Origin: Gammaproteobacteria bacterium
GTDB taxonomy: Bacteria; Pseudomonadota; Gammaproteobacteria; Francisellales; CACEW01
Direction: 5' to 3'
Length of the DNA: 64,000 nucleotides
Assembly (NCBI GenBank): GCA_030652335.1
Contig: JAUSAW010000006.1
Location: forward strand, 222,499 to 286,498
Shown: one piece after another, positions 56,670-64,000 of the stretch
Position numbering within the stretch: position 1 is the stretch's first letter
Layout of the letters: the number at the start of each line of letters is the position of its first letter
Translations under genes and position numbers: made by a program
Notes under the pieces: generated by a model
Told to the model about the DNA's origin: nothing
The model's database searches: none
Seen by the model: the letters and a program-made list of their open reading frames with translations, nothing else

Positions 56670-58013
56670 ATGGCAGTAAGAAAATTTTTTGGAACAGACG
56701 GTATTCGTGGCAAGGTTGGCGTATGGCCCATCACTCCAGATTTCGCAGTAAAGCTTGGTTGGGCGGTCGGTAAAGTCTTGGCCAAAAAACCCGGCGCTCG
56801 CGTATTAATCGGTAAAGATACACGTCGCTCGGGTTATATGTTTGAATCGGCTTTAGAGGCAGGTTTATCGGCGGCGGGTGTTGATGTGTATTTATTAGGC
56901 CCAATGCCAACACCTGCTGTAGCTTATTTGACTCGCACCTTCCACGCGCAGGTAGGCATCGTTATTAGTGCCTCTCATAATCCCCATCATGATAATGGGA
57001 TTAAATTTTTTAGCGATGCAGGCGCTAAGCTATCCGATGCTTTAGAATCGGAGATCGAAGAATATTTAGATAAGGAACTTAAAACAGTAGACCCTGAATT
57101 CATCGGTAAGGTAAGCCGCATTAAGGATGCTGAAGGACGTTATATCGAATTTTGTAAGGCCTCTTTGCCACATTTCCAAAGTTTCAAAAACCTTAAAATC
57201 GTAGTGGATTGTGCCAATGGCGCCACCTACCATATCGCCCCTCAAGTTCTACAGGAACTAGGCGCGGATATTACCATTATCGCCGCCGCTCCCAATGGCC
57301 TTAATATCAATGATAATGTGGGTTCGACAGCGCCTCAAGCCTTGCAAGAAAAAGTCTTGGAATGCGGTGCCGATGTCGGTATCGCCTTCGATGGCGATGG
57401 TGACAGGGTAGTGATGGTCGATCATCTGGGTCAAATTGTCGATGGCGATGAAATTCTCTATGTCCTCGCCAAAGATAGTTTGCTGCATGGCCGATTAAAA
57501 GGTGGCGGAGTGGTTGGGACTCAGATGAGTAACTATGGTCTCGAAGTCGCTTTAAAGAAAGAAGGCATACAATTTGCCCGCTCTAAAGTGGGGGATCGCC
57601 ATGTAATGGAGCTGCTGCAAGAAAAAAATTGGCAACTGGGAGGCGAGTCCTCTGGTCATATTATTTGGTTAGGCTCAACTACCACGGGAGATGGAATCGT
57701 TGCAGGCTTACAAGTATTAGCCGTCATGCAAAATTCCGGCAAATCCTTACGTGAGCTTTTGGCTGGCATGGAAAAATTCCCTCAAGTCATGGTAAATGTG
57801 CCTACTAAGAAAACCTTATCAGAAGCCGATTGGTTAACCTTAAATAATGAAGTGAAAACCATCGAGGCCAAGCTTAAAGATACCGGAAGGGTCTTGCTTA
57901 GAGTGTCGGGCACCGAGCCTTTAATTCGGGTTATGGTCGAAGGCCAGAATCAGGCAGAGGTTCAAGAGTATGCTGAATACTTAGCGGGTCACGTCAGAAA
58001 GCTCACGGCCTAA
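56670..58013 (+). CDS. glmM: Phosphoglucosamine mutase
   Basis: A 447-residue phosphohexomutase making glucosamine-1-P for peptidoglycan and [23 protein letters not shown], the phosphoserine loop [19 protein letters not shown], the Mg loop [20 protein letters not shown] and [20 protein letters not shown] are complete, as is the C-terminal [18 protein letters not shown]. The ATG at 56670 gives normal length; an earlier in-frame ATG at 56562 would translate the repeats and is rejected. Confidence 0.97.
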   Translation: MAVRKFFGTDGIRGKVGVWPITPDFAVKLGWAVGKVLAKKPGARVLIGKDTRRSGYMFESALEAGLSAAGVDVYLLGPMPTPAVAYLTRTFHAQVGIVISASHNPHHDNGIKFFSDAGAKLSDALESEIEEYLDKELKTVDPEFIGKVSRIKDAEGRYIEFCKASLPHFQSFKNLKIVVDCANGATYHIAPQVLQELGADITIIAAAPNGLNINDNVGSTAPQALQEKVLECGADVGIAFDGDGDRVVMVDHLGQIVDGDEILYVLAKDSLLHGRLKGGGVVGTQMSNYGLEVALKKEGIQFARSKVGDRHVMELLQEKNWQLGGESSGHIIWLGSTTTGDGIVAGLQVLAVMQNSGKSLRELLAGMEKFPQVMVNVPTKKTLSEADWLTLNNEVKTIEAKLKDTGRVLLRVSGTEPLIRVMVEGQNQAEVQEYAEYLAGHVRKLTA

Positions 58014-58030
58014 TCGGGGATTCAGGAAAC

Positions 58031-58726
58031 CTAGATTTCCGGTTGCGCGGGAATAACTGGAGTTGAGGCAGGAATGATATGTTCAGTAATCGCCAAGTAT
58101 GAAGTCACTTCTAATTCACGATCTTCATACACATCCCGATCGAGATATTTTTTCTGCCAGGCTTTTATGGTCTTATCGCGCTGTTTGATAAGCTCAATGA
58201 TCTGAGGCTTGTAATGCTTCACCATATTTGTCAGCCAAATATTTAATGGCCAGGATGGATAAGCATGATCGATAGCAAAAACATCCAGCATCTTAATGAC
58301 ATCGGAGGCCTTATACCAGGTTTCACCGCACACCCAGCGATTGGTAGTAAACAAACCGATAGGGTAGCCCTGTTTATCCATAGCGATGCCGATTATATGG
58401 CAAATTTCATCTTGAAGGCTGCCTGCTGGGCGCTTTGAAGTATCGAGTTTAACAGGCTTGCAGGATGGGGGGATGCCGTTTTTTCGTAATACTAAATGAA
58501 AATGCCCATGCTCTTTATCTCGGGTCGAGGTAGCGGCAGCATGGGTATGATAGAAATACTGGGAAAAGGTCTCTGCGTCATACACATCACCTTTAGGGTA
58601 ATGGTTCCATTCCATAAATTGTTCGGATTGGCGCAGGATTTCCCAGACTACATTAGAACGAGCTTTGCGTAGGACCCGATAACATTCTTCAATTTGCTGC
58701 ATTGGCAACAAATTAGTTTTTATCAT
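58031..58726 (-). CDS. His-rich protein, putative DUF6969 family
   Basis: A 231-residue cytoplasmic protein; it resembles what I recall as the DUF6969 family (no search possible). Notable motifs are EWNHYPKGDVYDAETFSQYF, then H60 and H62 in YHTHAA, and H73, H75 and H77 in EHGHFHLVLRKNG. IGLFTTNRWVCGETWY and FAIDHAYPSWPLNIWL follow. The His cluster suggests a metal site. No signal peptide. It follows the cysteine-rich secreted-protein gene by 11 bases on the same strand, implying an operon. The ATG at 58726 is used; 58768 would overlap the upstream gene by 31 bases. Confidence 0.65.
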   Translation of the reverse strand: MIKTNLLPMQQIEECYRVLRKARSNVVWEILRQSEQFMEWNHYPKGDVYDAETFSQYFYHTHAAATSTRDKEHGHFHLVLRKNGIPPSCKPVKLDTSKRPAGSLQDEICHIIGIAMDKQGYPIGLFTTNRWVCGETWYKASDVIKMLDVFAIDHAYPSWPLNIWLTNMVKHYKPQIIELIKQRDKTIKAWQKKYLDRDVYEDRELEVTSYLAITEHIIPASTPVIPAQPEI

Positions 58727-58737
58727 CAGGGTATGTC

Positions 58738-59076
58738 CTAGGATTGAGTATTGCCGCCTGGTGCGCACGGGCTACAGCTATCAACTGGTGCACATGGGTT
58801 TAAGCTTGCACATGGGTTGCAGGGATTGTAGGTTGGCATGCAAGGGTTGCAAGGGTTGCAGACTATTGCGCAAGGATTACACGTTACTGCACAAGGGTTC
58901 ACCGTGGCACAAGGATTAGCCATAGGAGCAGGATTAGCAGGTGCTGTGCTAGTAGTGCTTTGGCTAGAATATTGCCCGGCAGACGCGCAAGGGTTGCTAC
59001 GGCAAGGAGGAGTCATAGCATAAACACTGGTAGACAAAGCGGTAGCGGCAGCAGCGACGAGTAGCTTATTCTTCAT
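58738..59076 (-). CDS. Secreted cysteine-rich NPC-repeat protein
   Basis: A 112-residue protein with the signal peptide MKNKLLVAAAATALSTSVYA and a GGAGAG ribosome site. The mature part holds 14 Cys, nine of them in the tripeptide NPC, often spaced Cys-Asn-Pro-Cys (CNPC) or NPC-x3/4-NPC. There are no charged residues in the repeat region apart from one Arg and one Asp. It is likely periplasmic or outer-surface and could bind metal (Cu, Zn, Ni) or be post-translationally modified. First gene of a probable two-gene unit with the downstream His-rich protein. No known family assigned with confidence. Confidence 0.7.
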   Translation of the reverse strand: MKNKLLVAAAATALSTSVYAMTPPCRSNPCASAGQYSSQSTTSTAPANPAPMANPCATVNPCAVTCNPCAIVCNPCNPCMPTYNPCNPCASLNPCAPVDSCSPCAPGGNTQS

Positions 59077-59259
59077 GATAACTCTCCATTCATTAATTTT
59101 AAACCTACAGTCTAGTTTGACTTTATGTTTATCATAGGCAAGTATAATGATATTTTGTTTGAATGGCTATCGTGCTAAAGACATTTTTGTATCTATTTTG
59201 AACGGCTCGGTCGAAAATCGGGATAATTTGATTGAATAATAATCAATATTGGGGTAATT

Positions 59260-60021
59260 ATGCGAACTAAATTAATTATGGGCAACTGGAAGATGAATGG
59301 CTCTCATGCTTTAGTAAAAGAACTCATTCCCGCTATCCAGGCCGGATTAAAAGACGCGCCGGTTGATCTAGCCATTTGTCCTCCTTATCCTTATTTATCC
59401 GCGGTCAAAAATAAACTGAATCAATCCGAAATCGGCCTTGGGGCACAAGATCTGAGTAGCCATGAAAATGGCGCTTATACCGGCGAAGTATCGGCTAGTA
59501 TGTTGGTGGATATGGGCTGTCAGTATGTGATTATCGGTCATTCTGAACGCAGACAGTATCACGGCGAGACCGATAAGCTGGTCGCTGAAAAATGCCTACT
59601 GGCTCATAAAGCCGGCTTAATCCCCGTGGTTTGCGTGGGTGAGACTAAACAACAACGCGGGCAGGAAGAGACAGAAGCCGTAGTTTCGCGTCAATTAGCC
59701 GCTATCCTCGAAGCCTGTTCTGAACAAGATTTATTGAAAACTATTATTGCCTATGAGCCTGTTTGGGCGATTGGCACCGGTTTAGCGGCAACTGCAGAGC
59801 AGGTCCAAGCTGTTCATGCCTTTTTACGTAAAGAGCTAGCCAAGTGCTCAGATAGCGTTGCCAAAACAGTCAAAATACTATATGGTGGCAGCGTTAAATC
59901 CGCGAATGCTGACGAATTAATGCAGCTCCCAGATGTCGATGGGGCCTTAATTGGCGGTGCTGCTTTAGTAGCGGATGAGTTTATAAAAATTGCCTGGGCG
60001 GCAGCAACAGCGTCATCCTAA
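59260..60021 (+). CDS. tpiA: Triosephosphate isomerase
   Basis: A 253-residue glycolytic TIM barrel. LIMGNWKMNGSHALVKELIP carries the active-site Asn and Lys, YVIIGHSERRQYHGETDKLV the His, and IIAYEPVWAIGTGLAATAEQ the catalytic Glu with loop 6. LYGGSVKSANADELMQLPDV and DGALIGGAALVADEFIK complete it. GGGGTAAT precedes the ATG. Followed by secG and tRNA-Leu, a standard order in this class. Confidence 0.98.
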   Translation: MRTKLIMGNWKMNGSHALVKELIPAIQAGLKDAPVDLAICPPYPYLSAVKNKLNQSEIGLGAQDLSSHENGAYTGEVSASMLVDMGCQYVIIGHSERRQYHGETDKLVAEKCLLAHKAGLIPVVCVGETKQQRGQEETEAVVSRQLAAILEACSEQDLLKTIIAYEPVWAIGTGLAATAEQVQAVHAFLRKELAKCSDSVAKTVKILYGGSVKSANADELMQLPDVDGALIGGAALVADEFIKIAWAAATASS

Positions 60022-60028
60022 ACAGTTT

Positions 60029-60053
60029 GTCATCCTCGGCTCGATCGGGGATC
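60029..60053. repeat. Shortened family A palindromic repeat
   Basis: GTCATCCTCGG-CTCGAT-CGGGGATC between tpiA and secG: the outer ends of family A with most of the core missing. Confidence 0.6.
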
Positions 60054-60079
60054 TAAAAATTAATATATAGAGGTTAGAC

Positions 60080-60427
60080 ATGCAGTCTTTAGTATTATTA
60101 TTTCATATCATCGTAGCGCTAGCCATAATCGGCTTAATTCTACTGCAACAAGGCAAGGGTGCCGATATGGGCGCAGGCTTTGGTAGTGGAGCGTCCGGCA
60201 CATTATTCGGTAGCCGCGGCCCAGCTTCATTTTTAATGAAACTTACCGGCAGCTTAATGGCAATATTCCTTATCACTAGCCTAACATTAGGCTACCTATC
60301 TGCTCAAAGAGTAGCAGATTTAAATGCCTTGGCCGCTCCTGCGCCGGCTCAACAAACTGCTAACTTTATCCCTCCTGTCACCAGCCCAGCACCAGCAGGG
60401 CAACAATCCTCTGGACAGGGGCAATAG
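60080..60427 (+). CDS. secG: Preprotein translocase subunit SecG
   Basis: A 115-residue membrane subunit of SecYEG. First helix LVLLFHIIVALAIIGLILLQ, then the conserved GKGADMGAGFGSGASGTLFG and SRGPASFLMKLTGSLMAIFL leading into the second helix, and a Pro/Ala/Gln tail. Between tpiA and tRNA-Leu as in many gammaproteobacteria. A ribosome site of moderate quality (AGAGG) precedes it. Confidence 0.95.
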   Translation: MQSLVLLFHIIVALAIIGLILLQQGKGADMGAGFGSGASGTLFGSRGPASFLMKLTGSLMAIFLITSLTLGYLSAQRVADLNALAAPAPAQQTANFIPPVTSPAPAGQQSSGQGQ

Positions 60428-60465
60428 AAGGCATTAAGATCGTTACCGTTTTATATAAAGAATAA

Positions 60466-60552
60466 GCCGAAGTGGTGGAATTGGTAGACACGCCGTCTTG
60501 AGGGGGCGGTGGGGGTAACCCCGTGAGAGTTCGAGTCTCTCCTTCGGCACCA
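60466..60552 (+). tRNA. leuU: tRNA-Leu(GAG)
   Basis: An 87-base class II tRNA. Acceptor stem GCCGAAG/CTTCGGC, D arm with AATTGGTAGAC, anticodon loop TTGAGGG (anticodon GAG), a long variable arm (GGTGGGGGTAACCCCGT), T arm with GTTCGAGTC, and encoded CCA. It sits downstream of secG as E. coli leuU does. Confidence 0.96.
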
Positions 60553-60588
60553 TATTAGAACTTGTAAAAATCCTCAGAAGCTCAAAGG

Positions 60589-60605
60589 CCCTTTTCAAGG
60601 GTTTT
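60589..60605 (+). terminator. Candidate terminator after tRNA-Leu
   Basis: Short hairpin CCCTT-TTC-AAGGG followed by TTTT, 37 bases beyond the tRNA. A modest but plausible end for the secG-tRNA transcript. Confidence 0.45.
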
Positions 60606-60948
60606 AAGCTCGTTCAGTGTTCCCTTAATTCGCCTTTATACATGGATTGCCATTGCTAATGCGTATATTACCCTGTAAGTTTTATGGATATCAATCCAAC
60701 TTTACTGGCTCACAAAAAGTGACTATTGCTTACAAGATTGGCCTGAGCAAGGTTGATTTTCCTTCACCCTTGAGCTACAGCCTATTTTTATTTATTTATG
60801 AATAGAATAAAATAGATTTAGTTTTTGCTGTGAAATCTGATAAGCGTTATATTTACAATAATAAAGCACATTTAAAAAGGTTATATAAAATCTTGGCATA
60901 AATGCTGATTCATTTCTTGCAGTGGGCATTTTGAAGGAGGAATTTAAA
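60606..60948. other. Gene-free stretch before the 60949 orphan gene
   Basis: A/T-rich sequence without open frames of note, RNA genes or clear inverted repeats. It probably holds the promoter of the 60949 gene, but no pair of -35/-10 boxes with good spacing stands out. Confidence 0.5.
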
Positions 60949-61530
60949 GTGGGGCCATTTAAAAAAGCTTCTTTAGCTGCGGCAAGCCAAATACTTAATA
61001 GCCCTAAAAGCTTACATGCTTTTATAAAATTCTTAGACCACAGCAAATCTGCGTTGGTGATGATGCCTAAAATAACATTAAATGAACTCTATGATAGTTT
61101 GATAGAGAAAGAATATGATAGAGCAACGCTCGCTATAAGCAGAAAAGACTATCTGTTGGCTCATGAATACTATTCTAGAATTATCGAGCTGTATGAAAAA
61201 GGTCGCTATCTTAGTCAATCCCAAGATAAAACCAAAAAGTTGCTGGCTGAGGTTTATTTCAGAAGAGGGAAATTGCAACAAGATAAAGAAGCGGCCTTAA
61301 TTGATTATGATAAATCTTTTGAACTTAACTTACATAACAAAGCAGCCAAACAAAGTCGAGAGGCTATTGTGCTAGGGCGTGGGCAGCTTGAAGGCACAGA
61401 TTATGCTGACTATAAGTATGATTTTTCAGAATCAGACAAGGTTCAAGCCGAAGAAGATGAAGCATATCTAAAATATCAGCAAGCAAAAACTTCTAAATTT
61501 GAAACGAATGAATCGCATGAACTAAAATAA
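60949..61530 (+). CDS. Orphan helical (TPR-like) protein
   Basis: A 193-residue soluble protein. GTG at 60949 is chosen because a perfect AAGGAGG (60934-60940) stands eight bases upstream; an earlier in-frame GTG (60922) has none. The middle has a TPR-like helical pair: ISRKDYLLAHEYYSRIIELY, LLAEVYFRRGKLQQDKEAAL and IDYDKSFELNLHNKAAKQSR. The charged C-terminus ends ETNESHELK. No signal peptide. Perhaps a protein-interaction module; family not recognised. Confidence 0.6.
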   Translation: MGPFKKASLAAASQILNSPKSLHAFIKFLDHSKSALVMMPKITLNELYDSLIEKEYDRATLAISRKDYLLAHEYYSRIIELYEKGRYLSQSQDKTKKLLAEVYFRRGKLQQDKEAALIDYDKSFELNLHNKAAKQSREAIVLGRGQLEGTDYADYKYDFSESDKVQAEEDEAYLKYQQAKTSKFETNESHELK

Positions 61531-61879
61531 ATTGTTCCCAATGCTAGAGGCAAAGCTTATAAATTAATTATTCAGGTTGTCAAAAATAGCCAGTATTAAC
61601 ATTCTTACCTGCTTAAATAGTTGTTTAAATGGCCTAAAATTCTGGTCAATTTTGTAATCAATTAGCTTCCGGTTCTTCTCTTGGTGCGAGATCGCCTGCA
61701 AAGGCTCGGTTGCCGAGCTGTTCTGCAAATTGTGCTGCTATGTATCACCTTTGATCTAATTAACACATATAGTTATAATAAAAACGGTTCTATTTTATTA
61801 TCTTTCAGAGAGCCGCCTTGTTGCACTCACACTTTTACATTTTGAATTTAAAGCCATTCAGATTATAGGAGTAATCATT
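61531..61879. other. Intergenic region holding the promoter of the barrel gene
   Basis: 349 bases with a small perfect hairpin GCTCGG-TTG-CCGAGC (61704-61718) and the promoter at 61751-61779. Nothing else is recognisable. Confidence 0.5.
61751..61779 (+). promoter_or_regulatory. Sigma70 promoter of the outer-membrane barrel gene
   Basis: -35 TTGATC (61751-61756), a 17-base spacer and consensus -10 TATAAT (61774-61779), giving a leader of about 95 bases. Confidence 0.7.
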
Positions 61880-62533
61880 ATGTCTATTAAAAAAAACTTT
61901 CTAATTAGTGTAACGCTTTTGAGCATAGCAGGGATAGGCCATGCGCAAGGCAATTTCTTTTTTGGAGCCAATGCAGGTGCAGGTCTTTTATCAAGCCCTA
62001 GCACTTTAGATCAAGGTTTGACGCGCTCAGTACATCATCCTGTATCATGGTCTATGTATGCTGGCTATCAATGGCCGATTACTCAAAAAGGAGATATCAA
62101 CTTAGGGTATGAATTAAAATATAATAATTATGGCAATACCACCTACGATATCACCAATGCACCAGGCCAACTCGAATATTCTGCTGATAGCGTCGATTTG
62201 CTCGCCATTTTTGCGAAGTCATTTGATAATGGAGTTAACTTCTTTATCGAGCCAGGTGTGGCCTACCAAATGCAAAAAGCTACTTTAAGCAATACAGCCA
62301 CGATTAACGGGACTACTTTTGCAGCCCAAAGCAATAAATCTCACGGTTTTGCTCCCACTTTAGCGCTCGGTTTAGGTTATGCTATTAATAAGCATATTAA
62401 TACGTATATCACCTACAACCACACCTGGGGTGAAAACAACAATAACTGGAATGATGTCAATGCCCAAAACGGTTTTAATCACAAACCTTTTGCGGCAAGC
62501 GCATTACGCTTAGGCGCATCCTATCTATTCTAG
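61880..62533 (+). CDS. Outer-membrane beta-barrel protein (Opa/OmpW-like size)
   Basis: A 217-residue exported protein. Signal peptide MSIKKNFLISVTLLSIAGIGHA, then QGNFFFGANAGAGLLSS. It has alternating amphipathic strands (WSMYAGYQWPITQKGDINLG, TLALGLGYAINKHINTYITY) and a C-terminal strand LRLGASYLF ending in Phe, the BAM recognition pattern. Probably an 8-strand barrel; function unknown. A good ribosome site (TAGGAG) and a consensus promoter suggest strong expression. Confidence 0.75.
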   Translation: MSIKKNFLISVTLLSIAGIGHAQGNFFFGANAGAGLLSSPSTLDQGLTRSVHHPVSWSMYAGYQWPITQKGDINLGYELKYNNYGNTTYDITNAPGQLEYSADSVDLLAIFAKSFDNGVNFFIEPGVAYQMQKATLSNTATINGTTFAAQSNKSHGFAPTLALGLGYAINKHINTYITYNHTWGENNNNWNDVNAQNGFNHKPFAASALRLGASYLF

Positions 62534-62673
62534 TTCATACTGTTTAAGGCTTAAGCATAAGAGCACTGGCTAAAATTACAATCCTTACCTCAACTTCTGG
62601 GCTTGTTAACTCGCAGATTTTGATTTAAAGTACTGCCTCTAACAGTTAGTAATGCTTAAACTAGGTAAAATTC

Positions 62674-63042
62674 ATGCTGATAAATTATTTGCCCATTTTA
62701 ATCTTTATCATAATCGGGCTTTTATTCGGGGCTATGGCGATTATTGCCAGCAAAGTCGTGTCGCGCTTTACCCGAGTGAATCATCCGACGGCTGAAAAAT
62801 CGTCTCCTTATGAATGCGGCTTCGGCGAATTCGAAGATGCCCGCATGCGTTTTGACGTGCGTTATTATTTAGTGGCGATCCTATTTATAGTATTCGATTT
62901 AGAAATTGCCTTTTTATTTCCCTGGTCGGTCGTGATGACTAAAATTGGCTGGGCTGGATTTGGCGCGATGGGACTATTCTTATTCTTATTAATAGTCGGT
63001 TTTATCTACGAGTGGAAAAAAGGTGCATTGGAATGGGAGTAA
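62674..63042 (+). CDS. nuoA: NADH-quinone oxidoreductase subunit A
   Basis: A 122-residue complex I membrane subunit with three helices. The loop [20 protein letters not shown] contains the conserved Cys region, and [20 protein letters not shown] and [12 protein letters not shown] follow. First gene of the nuo operon, which continues past the window. The stop overlaps nuoB by 10 bases. Confidence 0.97.
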   Translation: MLINYLPILIFIIIGLLFGAMAIIASKVVSRFTRVNHPTAEKSSPYECGFGEFEDARMRFDVRYYLVAILFIVFDLEIAFLFPWSVVMTKIGWAGFGAMGLFLFLLIVGFIYEWKKGALEWE

Positions 63043-63524
63043 CGGATAGCCTGTTCGGTAAACAAGGGTTCCTAACCACGAGTACCGACAGTTTAATGAA
63101 CTGGGCCCGTAGCGGATCGCTATGGCCGATGACTTTTGGTCTGGCCTGTTGCGCGGTTGAAATGATGCATACCGGTGCTTCGCGTTATGACTTGGACCGC
63201 TTTGGTATCGTATTCCGTCCTAGCCCAAGACAATCCGACGTGATGATCGTGGCAGGGACCTTATGTAATAAAATGGCACCGGCTTTGCGTAAAGTATACG
63301 ATCAGATGGCTGATCCAAAATGGGTAATTTCGATGGGTTCCTGCGCGAATGGCGGGGGCTATTATCATTATTCGTATTCGGTGGTTAGAGGCTGTGATCG
63401 CATCGTGCCGGTGGATATTTATGTGCCAGGTTGTCCTCCAACCGCTCAGGCTTTGCTGTATGGCATTATCCAATTACAAAATAAAATTAAACGTTCCTCC
63501 GCGAGAATGGAGAAACAAGAATGA
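63033..63524 (+). CDS. nuoB: NADH-quinone oxidoreductase subunit B
   Basis: A 163-residue peripheral subunit holding the terminal 4Fe-4S cluster N2. Ligands lie in [14 protein letters not shown] (tandem Cys), [20 protein letters not shown] and [19 protein letters not shown]. The start at 63033 sits within the nuoA end (ATGGGAGTAA), the usual coupling, and overrides an in-frame ATG at 63012. Confidence 0.97.
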   Translation: MGVTDSLFGKQGFLTTSTDSLMNWARSGSLWPMTFGLACCAVEMMHTGASRYDLDRFGIVFRPSPRQSDVMIVAGTLCNKMAPALRKVYDQMADPKWVISMGSCANGGGYYHYSYSVVRGCDRIVPVDIYVPGCPPTAQALLYGIIQLQNKIKRSSARMEKQE

Positions 63525-64000
63525 TCGAATTAGCAAGCCTGCAACAGCAAGTAACCGAAGCGCTTGGCGCAAATATAGCCAGTTCCGAGATCGTTTATGA
63601 TGAACTAACCCTTATTGTCAATGCTAAAGATATTAAAGCGGTCTGCCATGCCCTGCGCGATCAATTTAATTTCGAACAATTAATGGATTTATGCGGAGTC
63701 GATTATTCCGCCTATGGCGTGGATGAATGGATTACCTCGACTGCCACCGAGACCGGCTATTCTCGTGGCGTTGAAAAAATTGAACCTAAGCTTCAGATTC
63801 CTGCCGAACACCGCTTTGCCGTAGTTTATAACCTCTTATCCCTTAAGCATAATTGCCGTGTGCGCCTGCGAGCCTATGTATTTGGCGAGATGCCAAGATT
63901 GAATTCGGTTGTCGATGTCTGGGCCTCGGCTGACTGGTTTGAGCGCGAAGCCTTTGACCTATTCGGCATCCTGTTCGACGGACATCCCGATTTACGTAGG
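63521..64000 (+). CDS. nuoC: NADH-quinone oxidoreductase subunit C (5' part)
   Basis: Open from the ATG at 63521, overlapping the nuoB stop (ATGA), and still open at the window end, so partial (160 codons seen). It begins [20 protein letters not shown]. The segment [12 protein letters not shown] and the 30 kDa-subunit signature [20 protein letters not shown] at the very end identify NuoC. Whether it is fused to NuoD cannot be seen. Confidence 0.95.
   Translation, partial: MIELASLQQQVTEALGANIASSEIVYDELTLIVNAKDIKAVCHALRDQFNFEQLMDLCGVDYSAYGVDEWITSTATETGYSRGVEKIEPKLQIPAEHRFAVVYNLLSLKHNCRVRLRAYVFGEMPRLNSVVDVWASADWFEREAFDLFGILFDGHPDLRR

Overview
The window is a compact, gene-dense chromosomal segment of a gammaproteobacterium. 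Gene content and order fit the Legionellales/Coxiellales side of the class: a split glycine decarboxylase (gcvPA/gcvPB), trxA-rho, tpiA-secG-tRNA-Leu(GAG)-nuoABC, several small orphan proteins, and dispersed palindromic intergenic repeats. This placement is inference from gene content; no rRNA gene is present. No prophage, IS element, CRISPR array or plasmid functions are visible.

Layout. 1-3.4 kb: 5' part of a DinG-type helicase overlapping an antitoxin-like ORF, then fxsA, a mannose-6-phosphate isomerase-type cupin, a ROK sugar kinase and an orphan membrane protein. 3.5-8.9 kb: chaperone cluster mutT-hrcA-grpE-dnaK-dnaJ on the minus strand, with two clear sigma32-type promoters and a terminator-like hairpin between dnaK and dnaJ. 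8.9-18 kb: algH(yqgE)-yqgF, fis, an outer-membrane barrel, rsgA, gyrB, recF, a serine esterase, lptM and xerC. 18-23 kb: a VOC protein, rlmI, an Rpn-type nuclease, an RlmM-like methylase and a GalP-type transporter. 23.3-25.9 kb: galT-galK, divergent from the transporter across a 333-base region with two inverted repeats. 25.9-31.4 kb: elbB, ppx/gppA, trxA, rho, ubiD. 31.4-41.7 kb: accessory stretch with a DMT transporter, an M14 peptidase and its decayed tandem copy, ubiE-ubiJ, guaC, a chagasin-like inhibitor, a phosphodiester glycosidase and several orphan proteins. 41.8-49.4 kb: gcvPA-gcvPB, fosX, a GNAT protein, an MTA/SAH deaminase and waaF-waaC. 49.5-51 kb: a decaying repeat-protein locus. 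51-60.4 kb: rlmE-ftsH, a GT-C-like membrane protein, folP-glmM, a two-gene unit of a cysteine-rich secreted protein plus a His-rich cytoplasmic protein, tpiA-secG. 60.4-64 kb: tRNA-Leu, a helical orphan, an outer-membrane barrel and nuoA-nuoB-nuoC (cut by the window end).

Points of most interest: (1) the cysteine-rich NPC-repeat secreted protein with its putative DUF6969 partner; (2) a family of about 35-base palindromic repeats whose arms change in a compensatory way, some copies running into coding sequence; (3) the collapsing repeat-protein locus with duplicated 5' regions; (4) the dnaK/dnaJ attenuator-like hairpin and sigma32 promoters with no visible CIRCE for HrcA; (5) inverted repeats placed on promoters of gal genes and guaC; (6) a possible small RNA before the M14 peptidase; (7) a chromosomal FosX homologue.
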